From the NCBI GenBank assembly GCA_964458125.1, contig CAYWHE010000153.1:1-9907 (forward strand): 9,907 nt of DNA. The letters run 5' to 3'. Under the pieces are notes generated by a model. That model saw only the letters and a program-made list of their open reading frames with translations. It was not told where the DNA came from and made no database searches. The stretch is from CAYWHE01 sp964458125 (GTDB taxonomy: Bacteria; Bacteroidota; Bacteroidia; AKYH767-A; OLB10). The position numbers and the translations under genes are program-made. Shown in pieces: positions 1 to 6,968 of this stretch; within the stretch, counting starts at the first letter, position 1, and each line of letters starts with the position of its first letter.

Positions 1-1084
1 ATCCAAACAGGCCGAAGTGCTGGAGAAGGGCTTTGACCGTATCAAAACCTATGGAGCTGGCACAGATGTGCCGTATGATGCCTGGAAATCATATGTGATG
101 CAATTCATACAAACGGGCCTCCTGGAGATCGCCTACCAGGAAAATTATTACCTGAACATAACCTCCTATGGCCGCCAGGTACTGACGGGAAAATTGCCTG
201 TATTCCTGGTCAGCCAGGAGGAAAATATCCATGTCAGAAACAACCCATCCGTTAAAAGAAAGGAAAGCGCTTCCGTAAAAATTTCGCTTTTCGATGAACT
301 GCGTAACCTTCGGACGGAGTTATCCATGAAGGAAAAAATACCTCCCTTTAGAATATTTTCCGATCATACACTGATGATGATGGATCGTTTTCAGCCGGTA
401 ACACAGGAAGCTTTTATACAGTTGCCCGGTGTTTCGGATAAGAAACTGGAGAAATACGGGGAATTGTTTATCTCCTTTATCCATACTCATTGTGAAAAAA
501 ATGGATTCGCCCCACCACCTGAACCTAAAATCCGCTTTCACGTCAACGAACTGAAAGGTTACCTCAGGGAAATGAAAGCGGCGGATTCAAAACTCAACTA
601 CCGGCATATGATTAATATTCTGCTGGCCAATAAAAGGACGGATTTTACCGGGAAAGAAAAACAGTTGTCTTTTTTCGGAAAACTGGAAAACCAGTCCACC
701 GCAAAGGCACTTCGGGAACCCATTAAAAACTTCTTCATAGCTTATGTTGAAAGTCCCGCACATGATCTGGCGGAAACCTTTTTTGCCCCGCCCCTATACA
801 ACCATACCGGTGAAGTTAACGGAACCGGAATCTTTAAACAAATCAGGCAGATTCCAATTCTGCGGCCTTCCTTATCCATTTCCAATGAGTACATCCTGGA
901 ACAGCGAAAAACATATCCCAGGGCCTATGAACCCTGGAGTGAACAGGAACTGAAACTGTATGAGGATATCCTGGAACAGACCAATGACCTGAACTTTCTT
1001 TGCCGTACCTTCCAGCGAAATCCCGGAAGCATGAAACAGGTTTTTAAAAAAATTAAAGCCGGACAGGCGGAAATGGAATCCTGA
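1..1084 (+). CDS. recQ: RecQ ATP-dependent DNA helicase, C-terminal part (5' end outside window)
   Basis: The reading frame is open from base 2 (first full codon Ser) to TGA at 1082-1084, so this is the last 360 residues of a longer protein. The GTG at 17 is an internal Val, not a start. Visible domains in order: the end of the RQC winged helix (nt 2 to about 230; TYGAGTDVPYDAWKSYV, then a basic wing before VLTGKLPVFLV); an HRDC domain (about 281-502; LFDELRNLRTEL, IPPFRIFSDHTL, LPGVSDKKLEKYG); an uncharacterised linker; and a C-terminal helix-turn-helix or SANT-like tail (about 924-1070; YEPWSEQELKLY, FQRNPGSMKQVFKKI). RecQ helicases unwind 3'-5' during recombination and fork repair; RQC binds duplex DNA and HRDC tunes substrate choice. 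The ATPase core and zinc-binding region lie upstream of the window. The gene converges on the next one with a 38-bp gap. Confidence 0.88.
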   Translation, partial: SKQAEVLEKGFDRIKTYGAGTDVPYDAWKSYVMQFIQTGLLEIAYQENYYLNITSYGRQVLTGKLPVFLVSQEENIHVRNNPSVKRKESASVKISLFDELRNLRTELSMKEKIPPFRIFSDHTLMMMDRFQPVTQEAFIQLPGVSDKKLEKYGELFISFIHTHCEKNGFAPPPEPKIRFHVNELKGYLREMKAADSKLNYRHMINILLANKRTDFTGKEKQLSFFGKLENQSTAKALREPIKNFFIAYVESPAHDLAETFFAPPLYNHTGEVNGTGIFKQIRQIPILRPSLSISNEYILEQRKTYPRAYEPWSEQELKLYEDILEQTNDLNFLCRTFQRNPGSMKQVFKKIKAGQAEMES

Positions 1085-1122
1085 GCCGGGTAGGTTGTAA
1101 AAATTAAAAAAACCGGTAAAAA

Positions 1123-2697
1123 TTACAACGACTTCCTTTTATACAGCCTTGCCTTTCCTCCTGAAGAAGTAAAAACAGAATCAAACTGTTCCAGGAGCAG
1201 GCGGTTGGTTAATAACGTACAACTGTCGTTAAACTGATCCTGGTACATCCAGCGGCTTATATACCCGATCCTGATACCCGATTCCTTTTCATACCCGGAG
1301 AGGGTGACATAGGGTTTACGGCTGCTGGCAAAATCACCAACCCGGCCATAAGGCAGGGCGGTTTCCTGCCATCGAAGCGGAAATTGAGGATAGTGACCTT
1401 CATAGTTATCCATGACAACGATGTTTTTCGCAGCCCCGGCATAATTGGACAGATTCAGGTGAAGCCAGTTTTCACTGTAATTCAGCGGCAGCAGATTGGA
1501 ACGGCTCTCCAAATGCGGCAGAATTTCAAGGTATTCCGTGACCTCTTTATCCAGGCTATTGGAAATTCTCATATGAACCGCCATGAGTGAAGTACTTACA
1601 GCCAGGGATACTCCTGCCGAACCGATACGTATCCATTCCGGAGCCTGCTGAAATGCAATCCAGGCCATCAAAAAAAGATGAAACAGCAGCAGGATTCGGA
1701 CTGAAATAAAACCTCCCGAGCCTGCGCTGTCAGGGATGATGAAGAACAAGACAAGCAAAATAACTGCCACCAGCATCCAAATATCCGGCTTCAGTAGTCT
1801 GAATGGTTTTCCTTTCATCCTGGATACTGTAAATAAGCAGGTTAAAAGCAAAAACAACAATCCCAGGTATAAGGCATATTGCTGTTCCTCATCATAGATC
1901 CAACAAATGATTGATCTGGTATCGAAAATGTATTGCCATAATTCTGCACCAGGTATGCGGTACATGGTGCCCTTATAACCTTCCAGTCCTTTGGACCGGA
2001 AAAAATAAAGCACTAGACCTGTAAGCGGTATTAATATTCCGAGAAATGCCATTACAGCCGGTCGGAATTTTTTCCACCGGGCCATGAGGTTTCCTGAAAA
2101 CCCATATATTTCCTGCGCCAGCAGGATTCCCAACAAGGCCAGTATCAAAAGCCCGATCATCAGGTGGGAAAAATATCCGAGCATGACCAACAGGACGAGG
2201 AAAACGAATTTACGGAAATTGAAAACGCTGATTGTATTCCAGTAATGAAGGGTGAAGAATAAAACGGGCAGCCCCAGGCTAAAGTTGAAGAAACCGAAGC
2301 AAAAAGCAATATTATAAACAAACGGAAAGATCAGATAACTCCACCATTTTCCATCCGGATATATTCCTGTGACGAACAACCGGAAGGCCAAAGGAAGGCT
2401 AATGATATAGCTCAGCAGAAGCATCCTTTCCGCAATAAAGGATGGAAACAGACTCAGCAGCAGGCTCATCAGCAGATGACCGCTCCAGTTTGGTTCAGGG
2501 TTCGGATTAAAATAAAAATAACGGTTCAGAAAATTTTCCTCCCCGGTCAGGAAATTCCTGATCAGGTTGGCATTATAAAGGTGAGCCGGGCCATCAACAG
2601 TCAGGAAATAATGTACTGAAAAAACAGGAAGCGTATGAAGCAGTATACAGGAATAAAAAAGTAATGGCTCAAGCTGCCCGGCAGTTTTGATTTTCAT
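1123..2697 (-). CDS. Polytopic membrane protein, GT-C glycosyltransferase-like
   Basis: I chose ATG at 2697 (524 aa) over a TTG nine codons upstream, because the longer form only adds a non-hydrophobic tail and reaches into the predicted -7 box. About 11-12 membrane segments can be seen, roughly at residues 11-31, 73-88, 91-111, 117-135, 137-151, 163-180, 181-197, 212-232, 273-291, 303-321, 331-350 and 357-377. A soluble tail of about 145 residues follows. After the first membrane helix comes VDGPAH (Asp35, His39), and then NPEPNWSGH (66-74). An acidic motif in the first non-cytoplasmic loop, many helices and a soluble C-terminal domain fit GT-C enzymes that use polyprenyl-linked sugars. That function is inferred from architecture only; no donor or acceptor can be named. 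It is alone in its transcription direction at this end, with a likely promoter just upstream. Confidence 0.75.
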   Translation of the reverse strand: MKIKTAGQLEPLLFYSCILLHTLPVFSVHYFLTVDGPAHLYNANLIRNFLTGEENFLNRYFYFNPNPEPNWSGHLLMSLLLSLFPSFIAERMLLLSYIISLPLAFRLFVTGIYPDGKWWSYLIFPFVYNIAFCFGFFNFSLGLPVLFFTLHYWNTISVFNFRKFVFLVLLVMLGYFSHLMIGLLILALLGILLAQEIYGFSGNLMARWKKFRPAVMAFLGILIPLTGLVLYFFRSKGLEGYKGTMYRIPGAELWQYIFDTRSIICWIYDEEQQYALYLGLLFLLLTCLFTVSRMKGKPFRLLKPDIWMLVAVILLVLFFIIPDSAGSGGFISVRILLLFHLFLMAWIAFQQAPEWIRIGSAGVSLAVSTSLMAVHMRISNSLDKEVTEYLEILPHLESRSNLLPLNYSENWLHLNLSNYAGAAKNIVVMDNYEGHYPQFPLRWQETALPYGRVGDFASSRKPYVTLSGYEKESGIRIGYISRWMYQDQFNDSCTLLTNRLLLEQFDSVFTSSGGKARLYKRKSL

Positions 2698-2721
2698 CCT
2701 GGTAGTTAGGGAACAGAAATA

Positions 2722-2729
2722 CAAATATA
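2722..2729 (-). promoter_or_regulatory. Bacteroidota -7 element upstream of the GT-C-like gene
   Basis: Read on the minus strand this is TATATTTG, an exact fit to TAnnTTTG. It lies 25 bp before the chosen ATG, giving a leader of about 18 nt. The surroundings are AT-rich. No convincing TTTG -33 element is present at the right distance. Confidence 0.4.
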
Positions 2730-2754
2730 TAAATAAGTATTCTTGTTCCGCCGA

Positions 2755-2782
2755 AGGATGATACCCCTGGCAAAATCATCCT
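2755..2782. repeat. Perfect 8-bp inverted repeat with 12-nt loop
   Basis: The arms are AGGATGAT (2755-2762) and ATCATCCT (2775-2782). It begins 13 bp after the stop codon of the small secreted-protein gene and lies upstream of the promoter of the next minus-strand gene. That position suits a transcription terminator or mRNA 3'-end stem. There is no T-run after it on the minus strand, so it is not a canonical intrinsic terminator. An operator role is also possible. Confidence 0.4.
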
Positions 2783-2795
2783 GCAGTAACCTTCA

Positions 2796-3134
2796 TTACC
2801 GGCTATTAAAATTAATCTTATAATTGTAAATCTTGCCTGGAATGAACCCCGATTCAAACGCATGAAAATTTTCAAGACGCTCCTTTACGAATTTCATATA
2901 CTCCGCCTGGTTGCTGTTCATTTCCCAGATGCAAACTTTGCCATCGGCATTCACCGACAAGGAAACATAAACAACAGCCTTTTTTTCAGGAAGAATTTCA
3001 CTTCCTTTCCTTAATTGAAGGGTGATGGTTTCATTCAGCGTGACCGGCCTTTTGGCATTCACAAGTAATGGAAGCACAGCAGCCAGACTGAGGATCAGGA
3101 ACAGGGTTATCGGTTTTTTTAATATCGTTTTCAT
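2796..3134 (-). CDS. Small secreted protein with TonB C-terminal-like fold
   Basis: The start is ATG at 3134 (112 aa). Upstream in-frame starts were rejected because this ATG is followed directly by a clear signal peptide (KK, then a hydrophobic stretch to VNA at about residue 27) and is preceded by an A-rich leader. The mature part is about 85 residues. VVYVSLSVNADGKVCIWEMN (54-73), a helix-like KFVKERLENF (81-90), then PGKIYNYKINF (99-109) follow the strand-helix-strand pattern of the TonB/energy-transducer C-terminal domain and of small Bacteroidota secreted proteins with a 'V..DGk' signature. There is no N-terminal membrane anchor and no proline-rich spacer, so it is not a classical TonB. 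It is probably periplasmic, with unknown function. The single Cys67 lies inside the mature domain, so it is not a lipoprotein signal. Confidence 0.7.
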   Translation of the reverse strand: MKTILKKPITLFLILSLAAVLPLLVNAKRPVTLNETITLQLRKGSEILPEKKAVVYVSLSVNADGKVCIWEMNSNQAEYMKFVKERLENFHAFESGFIPGKIYNYKINFNSR

Positions 3135-3240
3135 CTTTTTTTCTGCAAAGGAAATGATTCCATTAAGCCCGAAATGAAAAAGCAGATTCAATTGCGGAAT
3201 TTACCTGTTGAAATGTATTTTGCAGGGTAATGAATCACCA

Positions 3241-3261
3241 GCTGAAATCAATTGCTTCAGC
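3241..3261. repeat. Short inverted repeat, 6-bp arms
   Basis: GCTGAA (3241-3246) pairs with TTCAGC (3256-3261) across a 9-nt loop. This is weak alone and is listed because it starts the palindrome-rich stretch. Confidence 0.3.
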
Positions 3262-3296
3262 AGGTACAGATGAAAAAATGGCTTTGCCCCTCAAGT

Positions 3297-3338
3297 CCCA
3301 CCTGCCGGTCGGTTGAAAATTCATCACCGGGCGGTGGG
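3297..3338. repeat. Imperfect GC-rich hairpin
   Basis: The outer arms CCCACC (3297-3302) and GGTGGG (3333-3338) and the inner arms CCGG (3305-3308) and CCGG (3327-3330) are separated by a 2x2 internal mismatch. The loop is 18 nt. Ten pairs form in total. Confidence 0.4.
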
Positions 3339-3369
3339 GGTATGCCAGTTGTTATAGTTTAATGAAACT

Positions 3370-3389
3370 CCTCGCGGCAAGCTGCGAGG
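3370..3389. repeat. GC-rich palindromic unit A (9-bp arms, tight loop)
   Basis: The left arm CCTCGCGGC (3370-3378) and right arm GCTGCGAGG (3381-3389) are separated by AA. Eight pairs are Watson-Crick; the other is a G-T pair that remains a wobble in RNA. Read on the minus strand it aligns with the unit at 3412-3431 at 15 of 20 positions. Confidence 0.65.
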
Positions 3390-3411
3390 TATCAACATGG
3401 AAAATTTTATT

Positions 3412-3431
3412 TGTTCGCCGCAAGCGGCGGG
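3412..3431. repeat. GC-rich palindromic unit B, diverged copy of unit A
   Basis: CGCCGC (3416-3421) and GCGGCG (3424-3429) are perfect arms around AA. Like unit A it has a GC[A/C]GCTTGC core on the minus strand. The third pair from the loop is C-G here but a mismatched or wobble pair in unit A. The two units are about 22 bp apart, separated by an AT-rich spacer. Confidence 0.65.
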
Positions 3432-3445
3432 GAATAAAACCCTAA

Positions 3446-3473
3446 GATCCCGAAGGACAAAGCCATCGGGATC
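3446..3473. repeat. Inverted repeat with 8-bp perfect arms
   Basis: GATCCCGA (3446-3453) and TCGGGATC (3466-3473) pair perfectly. After an A-A mismatch the stem continues with GG/CC, leaving a 6-nt loop (3457-3462). Confidence 0.6.
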
Positions 3474-3478
3474 AATTC

Positions 3479-3526
3479 GACTAAATCGCTTCAGTTCGCT
3501 CCTCTGGAGCTTCTGAAACGATAGTC
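3479..3526. repeat. Long compound hairpin, 18 base pairs
   Basis: Four nested paired blocks are present: GACT/AGTC (3479-3482 with 3523-3526), ATCG/CGAT (3485-3488 with 3519-3522), TTCAG/CTGAA (3490-3494 with 3513-3517) and GCTCC/GGAGC (3498-3502 with 3506-3510). They are separated by a 2-nt bulge, a 1x1 mismatch and a 3x2 internal loop. The terminal loop is TCT. This is well beyond a chance palindrome. Confidence 0.65.
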
Positions 3527-3546
3527 TCATTGATTTAACTCAATGA
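3527..3546. terminator. Hairpin overlapping the stop codon of the T9SS gene
   Basis: TCATTGA (3527-3533) and TCAATGA (3540-3546) pair perfectly around a 6-nt loop. The right arm contains the TGA stop (3540-3542) of the T9SS gene. It sits directly against the compound hairpin at 3479-3526. It may help end or protect the transcript. There is no U-tract, so the terminator label is tentative. Confidence 0.35.
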
Positions 3547-6500
3547 ACGATCATTTTACCTGATCTCAAAAAAGCAGGTCCATTCCAAAGTTCATAAAAG
3601 TACATACCGGATTCAAACAGCGAACCCTGAAGATAAACCAGGTTTTGATTTCCTGAGACCGGCACAGGCTGTATCAGAACCACCTTCCCGGTGATGTCGG
3701 TAATATGAAGCACCAGGTCATGCAACGTGCCATCAGGACTTGTATAGGTAAAGAGGGCTCCCTCCCGGAAGGGATTCGGCTGAATGACAACGCCTCCTGA
3801 TGCGGGAACCGGTTCAGAGGTGCCAAGTCCCTGGGTAATGTTGATGTTGTCAATAAACAGGTTGTTCCCGATGGCTGTCCTGTTGATGAATTTGAAGGAA
3901 ACACTGTTCTGTCCGGCATAGGGAAGCAGGCTGATTATTTCCTTTCTCCATTCTCCCGGAAGGGGAATAAAAGCCGATGGATAATAGGTTGTTGTGGTTC
4001 TTAACGAATAACCTCCCTTAATGTAAAGCACATCATAGGAATCTCCACAATCGGTACTGATTTCAATCCGGAGCGAATCCTTGCTGGTGGGTGTCTGCCG
4101 GGCATAGGCCACATCAAAGGACAGCACCGGGTTAATTAATGTCGTCAGGTCATAATTGGTGGAGATCATGGCGTCTTCTTCTCCAGTGTTGGATGCATGC
4201 AAATTATCAAAAAAGGCAGCCTGGTTGCTTTGCCCAAACCCCCCTGCTGCCTGGCTCAACTGCCAGGAAACATCTCCACCCGGGTTGACACCGATCCATC
4301 CGGCAGGCAACAGGTTCGCTCCTTCAAAATCTTCGGAGAACGGAACTGCCTGCAGATTAGGGGTAACGAGAATATGTGCGGTTTTCAGGAGACTGTCGGA
4401 ACCTGTACTGTTTGAAACCATCAACCGGACATCATAGACGCCCGGAAGTGCATAAGTAACGACCGGGGAAGGCGAAAAAGAAACGGAAGGATTTCCTCCC
4501 GGGAAATTCCAGCTCCGGTTCGTTACGGCATTCTGGGACAAGTCAGAAAATACCACGGACTGGCCGGGACAAATAACCTTTTTGTTCTCAGTAAAATCTG
4601 CTACAGGGGCTGTTTCCATATACAGATCCGATTCCCACAGTCCTCGTCCGTATGTGGCAGCCCTGATTTTACCGGCTGAATAATTGATCTCGAGTTCGTC
4701 CACCCGTACGTTCGGAAGGCCTGTCATGTAGGCCTGCCAGTTATTGAAAAGGTTGTTTTGAAAAAATACACCTGCATCGGTCCCGGCAAAAATACAATCG
4801 TTGCTGTTTTTCTGAAAAGCAATGGTATTGACCGGGATATTGGGCAGGTTTCCCGAGACATTGCTCCAGGTCAGACCTCCATCCGCGGAATGATATATTT
4901 TGTTTCCGTTGGAATAGCCGGAAAAGGATACCCACACCCGTTGTTCATTGTCCGGATCAAGGGTTATATAGGTAATGGCTGCCAGGGAGACCGGGAGGCC
5001 GGCTGATATGTTGGTCCAGGACGCACCGGTATTGTCGCTTCTGTAAATGACATTATTTCTGGCAAAATAGATCCAGGATGGGTCCGAAGGCGCCACCGTT
5101 AACGCTACAATGGTTCCGCCTCCGGCCGAGGCAAGCTGCGTATAGGAGTTCCCGTTATCTGAACTCCTGAAAACCTGGTTATACCCGACGTATAAAACCC
5201 CGGCAGGATCCAGTGCAAAGGGAGTAACCCATCCCCCGGAACCGCTAAGTCCCGAAGTGATGTCGGTAAAACTGCTTCCACCGTTGGTTGAACGGGCAAG
5301 TCCTCCGTTTTGCAGGCAGGAATAAACAATATTGGAGTTGACCGGATTGATGGCCTGTTCCATGCCATCTCCTCCCCGCACCTTTTGCCAGAGACCATTC
5401 TGGTAACGGCTCGACTGGTTATCCTGGGCGCCGGCATAGATCGTGTTGGGCACCTGCTCCGAACCACCCATGCGGTAAAACTGGGTTGCCTGCAGTCCTT
5501 CACTGATGTAAAACCAGGAGTTCCCATCGTCATCAGACTGAAAAACACCTCCGTCGCTGCTGGCGTACAGTGTATTTCCGGCATAAGACAAATCATGGAT
5601 ATCGGCATGCACATAGGGTGCCCCGCCTCCTCCATACCAATGGGCACAAAGGTTCAGCGTGGCACCGCCGTCAATGGACTTCCAGATATTCACACCACCT
5701 GTAAAAACCATTTCCGGATTCAAGGGGGAGGCGCAAACGGACAAGGTATAAAAACTCTGACCGCCGTTATCAGCTCCGTTAACGTCCCAGCCCATCACAT
5801 TAGGACTGTTGGCTCTGAGGGTAAAGGAATGGCCCTTGTCGGTTGATCGGTAAAGTCCGTAAAAACCACTGTTTGTTTTATTGGCGGCCAGGATGTAAAC
5901 GTAGTTGTCATTGGCCGGGGTTACAGCCAGGGCCATTCGGTTCACCTGGCTGAAGGACGGCAGCCCGCTGGTGATGTTGGAAAAAGTCTGCCCGTTGTCA
6001 ATAGACTTATAGAACTTATCTCCGGCGGCATAAACGACCTGGTGATCGGACGGATTGAATTCAATATCAAAAATATTGGCGCTGCTCACCTTGGTCCAGG
6101 TTACGGCCCCGTCGGCAGTGCGGTAAACACCGCCATCAGTGGAAACCAGTAAAACCAAGTGGTCAACCGGATCCATGATGATTTTACGGGCCACGCGGTT
6201 TTTGAAATTGGACCAGTTCAAACCGGTCAGGTTCCAGGTTTGTCCGCCATCCAGGGACTTTAACACACCAAGACCATAGGCATCACCATACTCCCCATCC
6301 CCGGAGGCAGCGTAGACGATCTGGGCGTTGGTATAATCGACCACTGTACTTCCAAAACCCAGCGTTTGCAACTGGTCCGTGGTGTTGCTCCAGGTTCCGC
6401 CGGCATTCGTTGATTCCCACAAGCCACCGGAGGCACTGGAAGCAAAAAGGTGCTGGCTGTTAAAGGGATCCACGCAAACATGGTTAACACGTGCAATTCC

Positions 6501-6911
6501 CTCCCCATGGGAAGAAGGCTGAAAAACTGCGGGCCCAAGGGAAACCCAGTTGCCGGACATTTTTTCTGCACCAGAACCCTGTGATTTTAAAAATTTCTCC
6601 ATTTCCCGGCTTGCCTGCATGGGATCCGGAAAATTTCCTTCCGGATAAACGCGAGGTTCCATGGTATAAGCCCAACGTTTAAAAACCTGGTATCCGGCCA
6701 ATTCAGCAGATTCCTCTTCTTCCCTTCCGGCGTTTCTTCTCAGACCTCGGCTTCGTTCCCTTTCAAATTCACGGAAATGGTGATTAAACGACCGTTGAAT
6801 ATCGTAGAAGCTGGTTGCCGGATTTTGCCATTTTTCAACCCATTCCTGGGATTTTAATACAGCTGGTAGACCTACTATAAAAACGAAAATACAGGTGAGA
6901 ATTCTGCTCAT
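3540..6911 (-). CDS. T9SS-exported Asp-box (BNR/VPS10-like) propeller protein with PKD and cleaved-adhesin-like domains
   Basis: The start is ATG at 6911 (1123 aa), directly followed by a signal peptide (about 1-22, ending KSQ). A TTG 20 codons upstream was rejected because it overlaps the promoter match. Residues 75-95 carry the QVFKRWAYTMEPRVYPEG pattern typical of Bacteroidota secreted proteins. Eleven Asp-box motifs (S-x-D/N-x-G-x-T/S-W/F) begin near residues 167, 219, 265, 303, 356, 412, 459, 541, 583, 625 and 675, ending at YGRGLWESDL (754-763), so one or two beta-propellers are expected. A PKD domain (769-850), a cleaved-adhesin-like jelly-roll (857-1028; EDFEGANLLPAGW, VSWQL, LFIDNINI) and a type A sorting domain (1042-1123; QPNPF, ITGKVV, SGMYFYEL, SGKMIVH) follow. 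It is probably cell-surface or released, for adhesion or glycan/protein binding. Sialidase catalytic residues are not evident. Confidence 0.9.
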   Translation of the reverse strand: MSRILTCIFVFIVGLPAVLKSQEWVEKWQNPATSFYDIQRSFNHHFREFERERSRGLRRNAGREEEESAELAGYQVFKRWAYTMEPRVYPEGNFPDPMQASREMEKFLKSQGSGAEKMSGNWVSLGPAVFQPSSHGEGIARVNHVCVDPFNSQHLFASSASGGLWESTNAGGTWSNTTDQLQTLGFGSTVVDYTNAQIVYAASGDGEYGDAYGLGVLKSLDGGQTWNLTGLNWSNFKNRVARKIIMDPVDHLVLLVSTDGGVYRTADGAVTWTKVSSANIFDIEFNPSDHQVVYAAGDKFYKSIDNGQTFSNITSGLPSFSQVNRMALAVTPANDNYVYILAANKTNSGFYGLYRSTDKGHSFTLRANSPNVMGWDVNGADNGGQSFYTLSVCASPLNPEMVFTGGVNIWKSIDGGATLNLCAHWYGGGGAPYVHADIHDLSYAGNTLYASSDGGVFQSDDDGNSWFYISEGLQATQFYRMGGSEQVPNTIYAGAQDNQSSRYQNGLWQKVRGGDGMEQAINPVNSNIVYSCLQNGGLARSTNGGSSFTDITSGLSGSGGWVTPFALDPAGVLYVGYNQVFRSSDNGNSYTQLASAGGGTIVALTVAPSDPSWIYFARNNVIYRSDNTGASWTNISAGLPVSLAAITYITLDPDNEQRVWVSFSGYSNGNKIYHSADGGLTWSNVSGNLPNIPVNTIAFQKNSNDCIFAGTDAGVFFQNNLFNNWQAYMTGLPNVRVDELEINYSAGKIRAATYGRGLWESDLYMETAPVADFTENKKVICPGQSVVFSDLSQNAVTNRSWNFPGGNPSVSFSPSPVVTYALPGVYDVRLMVSNSTGSDSLLKTAHILVTPNLQAVPFSEDFEGANLLPAGWIGVNPGGDVSWQLSQAAGGFGQSNQAAFFDNLHASNTGEEDAMISTNYDLTTLINPVLSFDVAYARQTPTSKDSLRIEISTDCGDSYDVLYIKGGYSLRTTTTYYPSAFIPLPGEWRKEIISLLPYAGQNSVSFKFINRTAIGNNLFIDNINITQGLGTSEPVPASGGVVIQPNPFREGALFTYTSPDGTLHDLVLHITDITGKVVLIQPVPVSGNQNLVYLQGSLFESGMYFYELWNGPAFLRSGKMIVH

Positions 6912-6968
6912 GAGTAATGTGGGATGAAGGTGATAAGATCCTGCCAGCCATAAGGATGGAAAGTCCTG

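Larger units (their letters stand above)
3135..3539. other. 405-bp palindrome-rich intergenic region
   Basis: This gap lies between the small secreted-protein gene and the T9SS gene. The part next to the small gene (3135-3240) shows nothing beyond a leader; TTCCTTTG at 3146-3153 (minus) is only a near match to the -7 element. From 3241 to 3546 the sequence is almost entirely inverted repeats, listed separately. The only open frame of any length (68 codons, minus, 3324-3530) runs through the hairpins and resembles no protein I know, so I read the region as non-coding. It may be a compact repeat element or a cluster of structured RNA stems. Confidence 0.6.

Noticed and set aside
1094..1129. GTTGTAA/TTACAAC inverted repeat between the convergent recQ and membrane-protein genes
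   Set aside because: The 7-bp AT-rich arms around a 22-nt loop, one arm being the end of the minus-strand gene, make a weak stem. Not enough to call a terminator.
3146..3153. TTCCTTTG as promoter of the small secreted gene
   Set aside because: It departs from TAnnTTTG at the second base, and a start site there would leave almost no leader before ATG 3134.
3324..3530. 68-codon minus-strand open frame across the palindrome array
   Set aside because: The frame consists mostly of hairpin arms, with no signal or domain pattern. It is more likely repeat DNA that happens to be open.
5105..5647. 180-codon minus-strand open frame in another frame of the T9SS gene
   Set aside because: It is a shadow of the Asp-box coding sequence, rich in Pro/Thr/Arg, with no recognisable features.
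5310..5846. 178-codon plus-strand open frame antisense to the T9SS gene
   Set aside because: It lies wholly inside the strongly supported propeller gene, shows no domain pattern of its own, and its composition follows from the complementary Asp-box repeats.
3540..6911. Naming the Asp-box protein a sialidase
   Set aside because: Asp boxes are structural. I could not see the arginine triad or Tyr/Glu pair in a sialidase arrangement, and the motif count better fits sortilin-like or binding propellers.
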